64,000 bases of DNA from Parablautia intestinalis (GTDB taxonomy: Bacteria > Bacillota > Clostridia > Lachnospirales > Lachnospiraceae). Location: NCBI GenBank assembly GCA_003612395.1, contig RAYQ01000020.1:29040-93039 (forward strand), in the 5' to 3' direction. Shown in pieces: positions 44,794 to 54,167 of this stretch. Made by a program: the position numbers and the translations under genes. The number at the start of each line of letters is the position of its first letter. Position 1 is the stretch's first letter. The notes below the pieces were generated by a model. That model was not told the DNA's origin, did not search any database, and saw only the letters and a program-made list of their open reading frames with translations.

Positions 44794-46833
44794 TTATAAC
44801 TGCTTTTTCAAAACCACTGTCCCAAACCGCTTTATCTTTCCATCATAATCACCTGAAAGAATCTGATATTCCCCTACAGGCAGCTCCATACTCACAGGCT
44901 CCCGGTTAAAATTCTGTATAAACACATACTCCGTCTCCTTAGAAGCCCGCGTTGTCACCTCCACCCCTGCCGGGATTTTCTCTATCGGCAGAGGTATCTT
45001 TGCCTCCTCCACAATTTTTTTATAAAAATCATCATAAAAATCCTGTTCAAAGTCAGCACAGATATAATATGCCTGGCCTTGTCCAAAATTATTTTTTGTC
45101 AGTGCAGGCATTCCCTTATAAAAATCGGATCCATAAACCAGCACTGCCTCCGCTGTGGATAGTCTGACCAAATCACACAAATGACGGCAGGCATATGTAC
45201 GCGCCATATTAAGCGTATTTCCATCCGAAGGCACCCCGCTGTTAACCTCTCCCTCGTACAGGCCGTCTATCTCCGTGCTGCGGAGCCCCATCACATCCAT
45301 AAGCCCGTGAGGGGTTCCCCCAAGGAAACACAAATCGGTCTCATCCACAATTCCGGACCAGTAGGTCAGGACAAATTTACCGCCGCCGCTTACGAATTTG
45401 CGCACCTTCTCCTCAAATCCTGCCCGGAACATATACACCATAGGAGCCGCCACAATCCGGTAATCCTCAAGGGACTGCTCCATGTCAATCATATCCACGT
45501 CAAGCCCCAGATTACGAAAGGCGCTGTAGGATTTCAGAGCCGTTTCCTTGTAAAAAAGGCCCACATTACGGGGTCCCTGGGCATCCTCCATAGCCCAGCG
45601 GCTTTCCCAGTCGAATACTACCGCCACCTGAGGCTTTGGCATAGTCCCGGCTATTTCTCCAAGATTTTTAAGGCTCTCTCCGACCTCTCTTACCTCTTCA
45701 AATACTCTTGTATCATCTCCGCCATAATGGTCAATCACGGCGCCATGAAATTTTTCGCTGGACCCCCGGCTTTGCCTGAGCTGGAAATAAAGCACGCTGT
45801 CTGAACCGTGGGCAATAGCCTGCATAGAGGCTGCGTGAAGCATACCCGGCTTTTTCAGCTTACTCACCGGCTGCCAGTTTGTGGCAGAGGGGCAGCTTTC
45901 CATTAAGAAAAACGGTTCCTTGCGAAGGGTCCGCATAATGTCATGCTGCATTCCGCTGTCTCTGGCCGTCAGAATTTCTTCTTTCTTATGCCACTGGGGG
46001 TAATTGTCCCATGATACAAAATCTACCACATCAGCAAGTTTATGGTAATTCAGCCCGCGAAAATCATACATCATGTTGATGGTTACCGGTTTATCGCTTC
46101 CTCCGTCCCGGATAGCCCGGACCTCATGCTTTATAAAATCCATAGTACGGTCCGTCACAAACCTTCTCCAGTCCAGATTCAGCCCGTGAAGTCCCGGCTC
46201 GCCTATGCTGGACGGACTCTCTATCTGATCAAAGCTATCGTATCTGTGGCTCCAGAAAGTGGTCGCCCATGCGTGGTTTAAGCGTTCAACCGTCTGATAT
46301 CTTTCCTTTATCCATTTGCGGAATTCCTCCTGACATAAGGGGCAGTGGCACTCACCGCCATATTCATTGGAGATATGCCATGCAATTACCCCCGGATGAG
46401 CGCCGAAGCGCTTTGCCAGCTCCCGGTTCATAATCCTGGTCTTTTCCCGGTATACAGGGGATGTATAGCAGTGATTATGGCGCGTTCCATAAAGCATACG
46501 CCTGCGCGCCTCGTCCACACGCAGCACCTCCGGGTACTTATCCGCCATCCACTTTGGACGCGCTCCGGAAGGCGTTGCCAAAATGGTGGATATTCCGTTC
46601 TCATACAATTTCCCGATTATCTCCTCCATCCATTCAAAATGGAACTCTCCTTCCACCGGCTCTAACACAGACCAGGAAAAAATCCCAAGCGAAACCTCAT
46701 TGATATCCGCCTCTTTAAAATACGCAATGTCCTTTTCCAAAATTTCCGGGCTGTCCAGCCACTGTTCCGGATTGTAATCCCCGCCGTGCAGTAATTTTCC
46801 AAAATTTTCTTTTTTCTCCATCTTAATAACCAT
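44794..46833 (-). CDS. GH42 beta-galactosidase
   Basis: 679 residues, cytosolic. TIM barrel with acid/base Glu157 in HISNEYGGE, nucleophile Glu312 in FFLMESCPS and the zinc-binding cysteines (Cys122, CHCPLC at 162-167), followed by the trimerisation domain and a small C-terminal beta domain. Hydrolyses terminal beta-galactosides. GGTTAAGAAGGGAGC precedes the first ATG; an in-frame ATG follows at codon 5. The same 24 bases occur at the start of the MATE gene at 51.9 kb (see findings). Confidence 0.94.
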   Translation of the reverse strand: MVIKMEKKENFGKLLHGGDYNPEQWLDSPEILEKDIAYFKEADINEVSLGIFSWSVLEPVEGEFHFEWMEEIIGKLYENGISTILATPSGARPKWMADKYPEVLRVDEARRRMLYGTRHNHCYTSPVYREKTRIMNRELAKRFGAHPGVIAWHISNEYGGECHCPLCQEEFRKWIKERYQTVERLNHAWATTFWSHRYDSFDQIESPSSIGEPGLHGLNLDWRRFVTDRTMDFIKHEVRAIRDGGSDKPVTINMMYDFRGLNYHKLADVVDFVSWDNYPQWHKKEEILTARDSGMQHDIMRTLRKEPFFLMESCPSATNWQPVSKLKKPGMLHAASMQAIAHGSDSVLYFQLRQSRGSSEKFHGAVIDHYGGDDTRVFEEVREVGESLKNLGEIAGTMPKPQVAVVFDWESRWAMEDAQGPRNVGLFYKETALKSYSAFRNLGLDVDMIDMEQSLEDYRIVAAPMVYMFRAGFEEKVRKFVSGGGKFVLTYWSGIVDETDLCFLGGTPHGLMDVMGLRSTEIDGLYEGEVNSGVPSDGNTLNMARTYACRHLCDLVRLSTAEAVLVYGSDFYKGMPALTKNNFGQGQAYYICADFEQDFYDDFYKKIVEEAKIPLPIEKIPAGVEVTTRASKETEYVFIQNFNREPVSMELPVGEYQILSGDYDGKIKRFGTVVLKKQL

Positions 46834-46965
46834 GCTCCCTTCTTAACCCGCAAATATTGTGCTCTCAGGCACAAATTTGTGATTGATAAAATCAGCTCCG
46901 CATGAGTTTATTATGACACCAATGCACTGCCCTTGTCCATAACATTATTTCCTTAGACGGTTTAT

Positions 46966-48144
46966 TTATAAATTAATTTCCTTTGCGATAACAGCTCTGT
47001 CCGCCGCGCTGCTGCTCATGCCTTCCTCCCTCATTTTGTCCCAATCCTCAAGATTGTCAAAAATGAAAATATGCAAAGCGCTGAGTTCCTTCCCCTGGAC
47101 GGCAAATCCTGCAAATCCCGGCATTTCCATATCAGAATAAAGAGCTTCCCCATCCTGGTTAAACACAATTGTCTGACAGGGCTCATAAGACCACCCCAGA
47201 ATTTCAAACATTTCCGCATCCGTCATATCCGGATCTTTTGAAAGCAGTTTTTCTCTCCTGTCATCTGTCAGCTCACGCTGCCTGCCAGGCGTAGATGTAT
47301 GGACAACAACCTGATAGGGAGACACCACTACATCATGGAGAGTAATATCCCCTTGGGTTTCGCCTACTTCAACCGTTCTTACATCTGCTTTGTTCACCTC
47401 AAAAGGAATTCTGATATTCCAGCTGCCATCCACCCAGTGGGATGCGCTTATTTCTTCCGCATCCAGCATTCTTTCGTCATCATATCCAAGTCCGGTGATA
47501 TTTAAGCTAAGTTCGCCGCTGCCTTCAAACTTCTCTGCGAAATTCATTTTCAACATGCCCACAAACGTCTGGTCATCAATCACTTCTCCCTCAAAAGTAT
47601 TCATCAGCTGTTCAGATGAAATCCCGCCTGCACTCCATGTTCCGCCTATATAAAATCCCGCAGCCATTTTGCCGCTCTCACCATACATGTCCGTATAATG
47701 CTTTGGAATATGGGTAAACTCCCCGGCTTCCTCTTTGATGTTCACTGTCAAAAAGATGGAATATCCATCGCAATAGACTTCTGATGCCGTAAGGGTAATC
47801 CCCTGATTAGAGGCCGAATATTCCTGCGTATCTAAAGTCCCGGCTAAATCCTCATTTGTAAGGACATTTCCCTTATCCGTATAATCGCCGGAATATGTGA
47901 CATCATCCCCTATCTTTTCAAAAATCCTTCCTATAAGCGGAATCTTTGCCGCCAGTACTGGATTAAAGTATCCCAGTGTGCCAATTCCGATTATAATCAC
48001 CGCTGCCGCTGCCGCTGCCTTCCCCATTTTATTCCATATTCTCATTTTGCCCTTCCTTACCTTTCTTCGTACTTTGATTTCTCTGTCTTCAATTTCGGGA
48101 GCAAGGGCCTGCTTTAAGATTTGATCCAGTTTTTCATCTGTCAT
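46966..48144 (-). CDS. DUF4179 membrane protein, probable anti-sigma factor
   Basis: 392 residues. The cytosolic N-terminus (MTDEKLDQILKQAL, about 40 residues) could hold the sigma factor. One TM segment (AAAAAVIIIGIGTLGYF) leads to a large extracytoplasmic DUF4179 region with beta-sandwich character. It overlaps the sigma gene by 11 bases, the usual pairing in Firmicutes. It would release the sigma factor when the outer domain senses stress or a ligand (inference from the family). Confidence 0.82.
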   Translation of the reverse strand: MTDEKLDQILKQALAPEIEDREIKVRRKVRKGKMRIWNKMGKAAAAAAVIIIGIGTLGYFNPVLAAKIPLIGRIFEKIGDDVTYSGDYTDKGNVLTNEDLAGTLDTQEYSASNQGITLTASEVYCDGYSIFLTVNIKEEAGEFTHIPKHYTDMYGESGKMAAGFYIGGTWSAGGISSEQLMNTFEGEVIDDQTFVGMLKMNFAEKFEGSGELSLNITGLGYDDERMLDAEEISASHWVDGSWNIRIPFEVNKADVRTVEVGETQGDITLHDVVVSPYQVVVHTSTPGRQRELTDDRREKLLSKDPDMTDAEMFEILGWSYEPCQTIVFNQDGEALYSDMEMPGFAGFAVQGKELSALHIFIFDNLEDWDKMREEGMSSSAADRAVIAKEINL

Positions 48145-48673
48145 ATCCTATCGCCTCCAATTCTTCCTTTAACAATTTCTTTGCTTTCCGCATCCGGCTT
48201 TTAACAGTTCCCTCCGGCAGCCCAAGGATCTTTGATATCCCGCTTATCTGCATGTCAGCCGAGTAATACAGGTAAACCGGTATCCTGTATTTCTCCGGCA
48301 GGGATGCAACCAACCCTTTAATCATCTCCGCCTCGCTTTGCTGTAAAACCATCTGTTCCGGCGATGTATCATTTCCATAATCCGGAATCTCTCTCCCCGC
48401 ATCAGACATCTCCTCCATACTTTCAGTGGGAACCAGTCTCTGCCTGATTGCGTATTTTCTTCTTTTGTTTTTCCAAAGAAAAATCGAAGTGGATAAAGCG
48501 TAGCTCTTTGTGTTCTGCGTGAAGTCCAGCTTTCTTTTTTTCTCCAGCAGCTTAAGCATTGTGTCCTGATACAGTTCGTCTCCGGCTTCCACGTCCTCTG
48601 CCGTCATCCGGCAAAACCGCAGAATATCCTTTCCAAACTTTTGGACAAACAGCTCAAATTCATTTTTATTCAT
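48134..48673 (-). CDS. ECF-type sigma-70 family RNA polymerase sigma factor
   Basis: About 179 residues. Region 2 includes AGDELYQDTMLKLL. Region 4 has LPEKYRIPVYLYYSADMQISGISKILGLPEGTVKSRMRKAKKLL. The ATG at 48673 (MNKNEFELF) has AAAGAGGA upstream. A perfect 12-bp palindrome CAAGTCGACTTG lies 24 bases before the start and might be a control site. Paired with the DUF4179 protein. Confidence 0.92.
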   Translation of the reverse strand: MNKNEFELFVQKFGKDILRFCRMTAEDVEAGDELYQDTMLKLLEKKRKLDFTQNTKSYALSTSIFLWKNKRRKYAIRQRLVPTESMEEMSDAGREIPDYGNDTSPEQMVLQQSEAEMIKGLVASLPEKYRIPVYLYYSADMQISGISKILGLPEGTVKSRMRKAKKLLKEELEAIGYDR

Positions 48674-48774
48674 AGCAGTTATCCTCTTTCTTCCTTCAAG
48701 TCGACTTGCAGGGATTGGCCCTTGCACTTATATATTGTCATGACGCCGGAAAAAAGTTTTTATAACTATATCAG

Positions 48775-48803
48775 TTGATTTCATAATTATTTAATACTAT
48801 TAT
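48775..48803 (+). promoter_or_regulatory. Promoter of the GH13 gene
   Basis: TTGATT (48775-48780), 17-base spacer, TATTAT (48798-48803), followed by an AT-rich start region. AAAGGAGC lies 8 bases before the gene's ATG. Confidence 0.6.
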
Positions 48804-48849
48804 ATCATTATAAAGATAAAACGAAGTGAAAAAGAAAGGAGCTTTTTAA

Positions 48850-50391
48850 ATGGCAAAGTGGCTTGACAATGCAATTTTTTACGAAATTTACCCTCAGTCT
48901 TTTAAAGACACCAACAGTGACGGAATCGGTGATTTTAACGGAATTATCGAGAAGCTGGATTACATTAAGGAACTGGGATGTAACGCAATCTGGTTAAATC
49001 CATGTTTTGAATCCCCTTTTGGAGATGCAGGATATGATGTTGCGGATTATTGTAAGACGGCGCCCCGCTACGGCACCAACGATGACCTGAAGCGGCTTTT
49101 TGACGAGGTACATAAACGCGAAATGCACATACTGCTTGACCTGGTTCCCGGACATACTTCCGTAGAGCACCCCTGGTTTAAAGAATCTATGAAGCCGGGA
49201 CGCAATGAGTTTACCGACCGCTATGTATGGACCAGCAGTATCTGGGAAGCGCCTGAGGGCATGGGTAGCCTGAGGGGAATTTCTGACCGTGACGGTTCCT
49301 GTGCGGTAAACTTTTTCTCTAACCAGCCTTCCTTAAACTATGGTTTCTATAAGCCGGAGCTGCCCTGGCAGCAGTCCATGGATGATCCCGGCCCCAAAGC
49401 TACTGTGGAAGCCCTGAAAGATATTATGCGCTTCTGGTTAAAAATGGGCTGTGACGGATTCCGTGTGGATATGGCAGGCTCCCTTGTAAAGCATGATGAA
49501 GATGGCAAAGGCACCACAAAGCTCTGGCAGGGGATCCGCGCTTTCTTAGATGAGGAATTTCCTGATGCCGCCATGGTGTCTGAATGGAGCCAGCCCAAAA
49601 ATTCCCTGGCAGGCGGTTTCCATATGGATTTTATCCTGTTTTTCGGTCCTGATCATCCCAACAACCTGTTCCGTTCTCCGGAACCGTTTTTTGCAAGCCG
49701 CGGGAAGGGTGATATCTCTAAATTTGTGGAAAAATACAAAGCTGATTACGAGGCGACAGCGCGCAATGGCTTAATCTGCATTCCTTCCGGTAATCACGAT
49801 GTGGATCGTATTGCCAGACATCTCCACGGCGATGAGCTGAAATTTGCCTTTGCTTTCCTTCTTACCATGCCCGGTGCACCTTTCATTTACTACGGAGACG
49901 AAATAGGTATGCGCTATGTGGAAGGCCTTGACTCTGTGGAAGGCGGCTACAACAGAACCGGCTCCCGTTCCCCGATGCAATGGGATGACGGCGTAAATGC
50001 AGGCTTTAGCTGCGCAGGCAAAGAAAAATTGTATATTCCTCTGGATGAAAGCACTGACCGCCCTACCGTACAAAACCAGATGGCCGATTCATCCTCTCTG
50101 TACCATGAAGTAAAAAGGCTGATTGCGCTGCGGCAGGCACATCCTGCATTGCAGAGCAAGGGAGAAATTGATTTTATTTATGCGGAAAAAAATGCTTATC
50201 CTTTCGCTTACCTTAGAAGCGCCGGAAATGAAAAAATACTTGTTATCTTAAATCCCTCAGACCGGGATACTGCATTTGACTGTGATTATTCCCTGGAGAA
50301 TGAATTGTATGCCTTTGGCAACAAAATGAGCGCCGCAGAGGGTAAAATCACGGTTCCCGCCCAGTCATATGCATTCTATCAGGTTTCATAA
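48850..50391 (+). CDS. GH13 alpha-glucosidase-type enzyme
   Basis: 513 residues, no signal peptide. GH13 regions in order: FYEIYPQSF, nucleophile Asp207 in DGFRVDMAG, acid/base Glu245 in MVSEWSQP, and GNHDVDR with the third acid Asp317. Domain C follows. The sequence resembles oligo-1,6-glucosidase or sucrose/trehalulose-type members; specificity is not certain. Stands alone with its own promoter and a strong terminator. Confidence 0.92.
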   Translation: MAKWLDNAIFYEIYPQSFKDTNSDGIGDFNGIIEKLDYIKELGCNAIWLNPCFESPFGDAGYDVADYCKTAPRYGTNDDLKRLFDEVHKREMHILLDLVPGHTSVEHPWFKESMKPGRNEFTDRYVWTSSIWEAPEGMGSLRGISDRDGSCAVNFFSNQPSLNYGFYKPELPWQQSMDDPGPKATVEALKDIMRFWLKMGCDGFRVDMAGSLVKHDEDGKGTTKLWQGIRAFLDEEFPDAAMVSEWSQPKNSLAGGFHMDFILFFGPDHPNNLFRSPEPFFASRGKGDISKFVEKYKADYEATARNGLICIPSGNHDVDRIARHLHGDELKFAFAFLLTMPGAPFIYYGDEIGMRYVEGLDSVEGGYNRTGSRSPMQWDDGVNAGFSCAGKEKLYIPLDESTDRPTVQNQMADSSSLYHEVKRLIALRQAHPALQSKGEIDFIYAEKNAYPFAYLRSAGNEKILVILNPSDRDTAFDCDYSLENELYAFGNKMSAAEGKITVPAQSYAFYQVS

Positions 50392-50447
50392 GATGGTACC
50401 TTTTCTTCTATAACAGGACAGGAAAATTTATCTTTCTGCCCGCCTTC

Positions 50448-50497
50448 GCACGGCCCGTGCGCCGCCTTAGCGGTATATTTTTCTGTACGGGCCGTGC
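50448..50497. terminator. Terminator between convergent GH13 and MATE genes
   Basis: GCACGGCCCGT / ACGGGCCGTGC, perfect 11 bp, with a T-rich loop (TATATTTTTCTGT). It lies between the two converging genes and probably serves both. Confidence 0.7.
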
Positions 50498-50508
50498 ATC
50501 AGCCCAAT

Positions 50509-51885
50509 CTACCTTGTCAAATCCTGCACCCACTTATACTTTCTAAACCGTATCATAACCCATGGGATTTTTCCCACTTCATCCAGACAGGTACAGGCGT
50601 AGACCGCAAGCGGAGACCAATGAAGAACAAATGCTCCTATAAGCGCCAGCGGAATAGCGATTAACCACATGCAGACAATCAGACTATACATGTCGAATAA
50701 AGTATCGCCTCCGCCATCCAGTACTCCGTTTATTGTGACAGTATTCACACAGCGTCCAATCATATAGACGGACATGATTACCATCATCCCTGTAAGATAA
50801 CCCCTTGCCTGATCCGTCAGGATAACCATGCGCACCACTAAGGGTGTCACCGCAAGCACAAGCGCTGTGGATATGAATCCGATAACATAGGAAAGGTTCT
50901 TAAGCTTTATTCCATATGCCCTGCCCATGTCAAGGCGTCCTGCCCCAAGCTCATTTCCCACGATAATCCCTGCTGCGCTGCCGATACCGTTGCACATACA
51001 GCAAATCAAATCCCTTACTACCGCTGCCACAGAGTTTGCCGCAGCAGCATCCGTACCCACATGCCCCATAATGGCAGTATAGGATGTGAAGCCTACACCC
51101 CAGCACAGTGACCCACCCATAAGGGGAAGGCACTGCCTTATAAAATCAGATTTTAACTGCCCGGGCACACGCATAAATCTGTCAAAAGCAGGACAGATAT
51201 AAGATTCTTTTTTTGATACGGCAATACATAGTGCCAGCTCAATTATGCGGGAAATGGTAGTGGCAAGGGCTGCCCCTCTTGCCTGCATCCCGGGCACTCC
51301 AAACAATCCGAATATAAATACGGCGTTCAGGCATATGTTTAACAGCACTGCACACGAACTGATAAGCGCCCCGGGCTTTACATGATCTGACACTTTCATG
51401 ATCGTCAGGTAACATTGGGATACCCCTGTAAACAGATAGGACCAGCCTGCTATGCGCAGGTAAGAACTGCCTATGACAATCAGCGCCTCATCATGTGTAA
51501 AAATATGCATCAGCAATCCCGGAACTAATTCACATCCCAAAAAGAAAATAAGGGATACAATACCGCTAAAACGCAGCATAATATTAAAAATATCCTCCAG
51601 AGTATGCCTGTCCCCTTTCCCCCAATATTGCGCCCCCAGAATAGCTCCTGCGCCTGTGACCGCCATAATAAACATGTTCTGGACAAATTGAATCTGGGTT
51701 GCCAGTGAAACGGCTGTCATTTCATTCTGGGCCACTTTTCCCAGCATCAGTGCGTCACCGGCGGCAACCGATGCAAGCATCAGACTCTGCAACGCAATCG
51801 GAAGAGCAAGCCTCGTCAAATTACTGTAAAACTCTTTTCTGTCAATTAGTGCTTCCTGTTTCTTACCTCTCATAAAAATAACCAT
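50509..51885 (-). CDS. MATE family efflux protein
   Basis: 458 residues with twelve TM segments. Motifs GDALMLGKVAQNEMTA and GAILGAQYWGKGD in the first half, IIVGNELGAGR in the second. The first ATG belongs to a 24-base block shared with the GH42 gene; the next in-frame ATG (codon 5, MRGKKQ) is also possible. Converges on GH13 and follows a perfect hairpin in its upstream region. Confidence 0.92.
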   Translation of the reverse strand: MVIFMRGKKQEALIDRKEFYSNLTRLALPIALQSLMLASVAAGDALMLGKVAQNEMTAVSLATQIQFVQNMFIMAVTGAGAILGAQYWGKGDRHTLEDIFNIMLRFSGIVSLIFFLGCELVPGLLMHIFTHDEALIVIGSSYLRIAGWSYLFTGVSQCYLTIMKVSDHVKPGALISSCAVLLNICLNAVFIFGLFGVPGMQARGAALATTISRIIELALCIAVSKKESYICPAFDRFMRVPGQLKSDFIRQCLPLMGGSLCWGVGFTSYTAIMGHVGTDAAAANSVAAVVRDLICCMCNGIGSAAGIIVGNELGAGRLDMGRAYGIKLKNLSYVIGFISTALVLAVTPLVVRMVILTDQARGYLTGMMVIMSVYMIGRCVNTVTINGVLDGGGDTLFDMYSLIVCMWLIAIPLALIGAFVLHWSPLAVYACTCLDEVGKIPWVMIRFRKYKWVQDLTR

Positions 51886-51912
51886 GCTCCCTTCTTAACC
51901 TTCGAATTCCTG

Positions 51913-51940
51913 ACAACAAAAAGCGTAAGCTTTTTGTTGT
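51913..51940 (-). repeat. Perfect 12-bp hairpin upstream of the MATE gene
   Basis: ACAACAAAAAGC, loop GTAA, GCTTTTTGTTGT. It is 28 bases from the MATE start. Read on the minus strand it ends in TTTTTGTTGT, so it could serve as a leader terminator. Confidence 0.5.
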
Positions 51941-52049
51941 ATAAAGCCGGTTCCTTTATTCAGCCAAATATAGACAATTTTTTTATAAGTTTATCATAAA
52001 ACAAGCAAAAACAAAATTATTTTTTGCTGTTACGGAAATTGTCCGATTA

Positions 52050-52078
52050 TTGCTAAGTCCGGATAAATATGATATTAT
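52050..52078 (+). promoter_or_regulatory. Promoter of the kinase-TIR gene
   Basis: TTGCTA (52050-52055), 17-base spacer, TATTAT (52073-52078). The transcript would have a leader of about 90 bases. Confidence 0.65.
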
Positions 52079-52173
52079 AAAGCATCAGTTTTAGCAATAC
52101 GGTTAGGGTCAAACAGCTTAAAATTTGTGTCTTAGCCCAAACTCGAGGGCTGCGGGCAGGAATGGGGATTACT

Positions 52174-54096
52174 ATGAGAATAATTAAATGCAGCGGTGGA
52201 CATTTCTATGACGCGGAAGGATACGCACAGTGCCCCTTTTGTAAAGAGAAGGACAGTGCAATACCTGCCAGATTCACCGCTCTTGGCACCGTACAAAAAA
52301 CAGGGCAGGGTTCTGCGGGATCCGTTTACCAAATCCGCGGTGAAAAAACTTATGCTTTAAAGGAAATCGCCTGTGGAAAAGACATTGAAAAATATCAAAG
52401 CGCTTTGTATGAAATTGCCATCATGCAAAAACTCTCAGGGCTGGAGAATGTGGTACAGCTGTATGACTGCGAAGAAAAGGCAGAAGAAGAAAATAAAACC
52501 CTTTATCTTCTGGAAGAATATCTGACGCCCTTTTCAGAGCTTTTATCCGATCCGTCATTAACCGTCAGCCGCGTGATTGAAATGGTAATCGAACTGTGTG
52601 GCGGGCTCATTGCATGCCGGCAGGCAGGTGTTGCCCATCTTGATGTGCAGCCAAAGAATTTATTTGCAGATGAAAATGGAAAAATAAAAATCGGGGATTT
52701 CAGTTCTTCCCTCTTTTTATCGGATCTGGAAAATAACAGACATATGCGGGGAACACTGGCTTATATGGCGCCTGAGGTATACCGGAAGGGCCTGTGCAGC
52801 GAACAGTCGGATATTTATTCCGTGGGCATTCTCCTGTACTGCCTTTTCCATGATAAGAGACTGCCGTTTACAGAATCAGCGGGCGAAGATACCGCAATAT
52901 ACAAGAGACTGGCCGGAACGCCGCTTCCGGAAACCATTTATAGAGATGAATGGTTTCTGCCAAATCTCCGGCAGGTAATTGAAGGGGCCTGCGCATATGA
53001 GGTGGCAGACCGTTTTAAAACCTTTGAAGAATGCAGAGAGCAGTTACAGCTTTTGTATCAGGATGCGCAAAGCAGTGGCGCCGGAAATCTGGATATGTAT
53101 CCGCCTAGACCTGCCATGACATCCCCCTTACTGATAAAGCCCCTGACAGGAAGTATGGATGCTTTCGACACGCTTTCTCCGGGAAGCATGGACTCTTTTG
53201 ACACCCCTTCTACGGGAAACATGGATGCCTTTGATACTCTCTCTCCACAAACGCCAAAAATAGATGCACCATCCGATATCAGAAACAGTGTTCAATTAAA
53301 GAAGGTTCAGTTTTCGGCAGTTGTTCCAAAGACCTTTATAAAAGGCGACTATACCATGGTAGAGATTGTCATGTACGAGGAAAGCTTCCGAAAGGTTGTG
53401 GACGAGCTGATTGCCGAAGCGGAGGAACCGGTAAAGGAAACGAAATCAGGCATGTTCAGGGTAGCGGACCAGACCAATGTCAGAATCGTTCTCTCCTCGC
53501 CGGATATTGAAATAGAGGACGGCGAAGAAGTACAGGAATGGCAGGGAGAATATCTGAATTTCAGCTTTGCGGTCATGCTGCCTGACGAGTATAAAAAGCG
53601 GCAGATTCTCTTCGTAGCATCCGTCTATTTCAACGATGTGATTGCAACAAAGCTTAAATTTATCGTAAAGTGTTCTTCCCTTTTTGAACAAAAGGTGAAA
53701 GTTGACAGAGAGGATGTCCTCTCGGCATTTATCTCTTACGCAAGCCAGGACAGGCCAAAAGTAGCGGCTATTATCCAGGGAATGAAAAAGGCAAGACCGG
53801 AGATGGATATTTTCTTTGATGTTGAAAGCTTAAGAAGCGGAGAAAACTGGGAAAGGGCTTTATACCATGAAATCGAAACGAGGGATATTCTGTTTCTTTT
53901 CTGGTCGCAGTTTTCCAGTCAGTCAAAGTGGGTTGACGCGGAGTGGAGATACGCCATGGCAAATAAGGGAATTGAGTGTATAGAACCTGTTCCCATTGAT
54001 CCGCCCAGCGTATGCCCGCCTCCTAAAGAATTAATCCAGAAGCATTTTAATGATAAATTGCTTTATATTATCAATGATCAGGGTGCCGGTTCATAA
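52174..54096 (+). CDS. Protein kinase-TIR fusion signalling protein
   Basis: About 640 residues (numbered from MRIIK). A zinc-ribbon-like start CSGGHFYDA ... CPFC (6-23) leads into a protein kinase domain (about 34-300): Gly loop GQGSAGSVY (44-52), Lys63 and Glu80. The catalytic loop HLDVQPKN has Asp157 but Leu in place of Arg (non-RD); DFS replaces DFG (175-177), then APE (199-201). A linker with three 11-13-residue repeats (about 326-358) follows, then a beta-rich module (about 380-500) and a TIR domain (about 514-632) with FDVESLRSGENW and a Glu (590) in WVDAEW, the likely NADase residue. GGGGA precedes the chosen ATG; an in-frame ATG at 52162 is possible. No operon partners. Confidence 0.88.
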   Translation: MRIIKCSGGHFYDAEGYAQCPFCKEKDSAIPARFTALGTVQKTGQGSAGSVYQIRGEKTYALKEIACGKDIEKYQSALYEIAIMQKLSGLENVVQLYDCEEKAEEENKTLYLLEEYLTPFSELLSDPSLTVSRVIEMVIELCGGLIACRQAGVAHLDVQPKNLFADENGKIKIGDFSSSLFLSDLENNRHMRGTLAYMAPEVYRKGLCSEQSDIYSVGILLYCLFHDKRLPFTESAGEDTAIYKRLAGTPLPETIYRDEWFLPNLRQVIEGACAYEVADRFKTFEECREQLQLLYQDAQSSGAGNLDMYPPRPAMTSPLLIKPLTGSMDAFDTLSPGSMDSFDTPSTGNMDAFDTLSPQTPKIDAPSDIRNSVQLKKVQFSAVVPKTFIKGDYTMVEIVMYEESFRKVVDELIAEAEEPVKETKSGMFRVADQTNVRIVLSSPDIEIEDGEEVQEWQGEYLNFSFAVMLPDEYKKRQILFVASVYFNDVIATKLKFIVKCSSLFEQKVKVDREDVLSAFISYASQDRPKVAAIIQGMKKARPEMDIFFDVESLRSGENWERALYHEIETRDILFLFWSQFSSQSKWVDAEWRYAMANKGIECIEPVPIDPPSVCPPPKELIQKHFNDKLLYIINDQGAGS

Positions 54097-54109
54097 ATGA
54101 ACACCGGCA
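54084..54109 (+). terminator. Hairpin overlapping the kinase-TIR stop codon
   Basis: TGCCGGTTCAT and ATGAACACCGGCA pair with one bulged base and contain the TAA stop. There is no long T-run after it, so it may be a weak terminator or a stability element. Confidence 0.45.
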
Positions 54110-54167
54110 GGCAATCCTGTAAAGAAAGTTGACGATTCCAGAGCCGCTAAATAGAGGCTGCACAAAT

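Noticed and set aside
52050..54109. Kinase-TIR gene as part of a multigene Thoeris, CBASS or pAgo system
   Set aside because: Neighbours are a MATE exporter and a peptide-catabolism operon on the opposite strand. No ThsA, cyclase or Argonaute gene is in the window, so only a single-gene system is supported.
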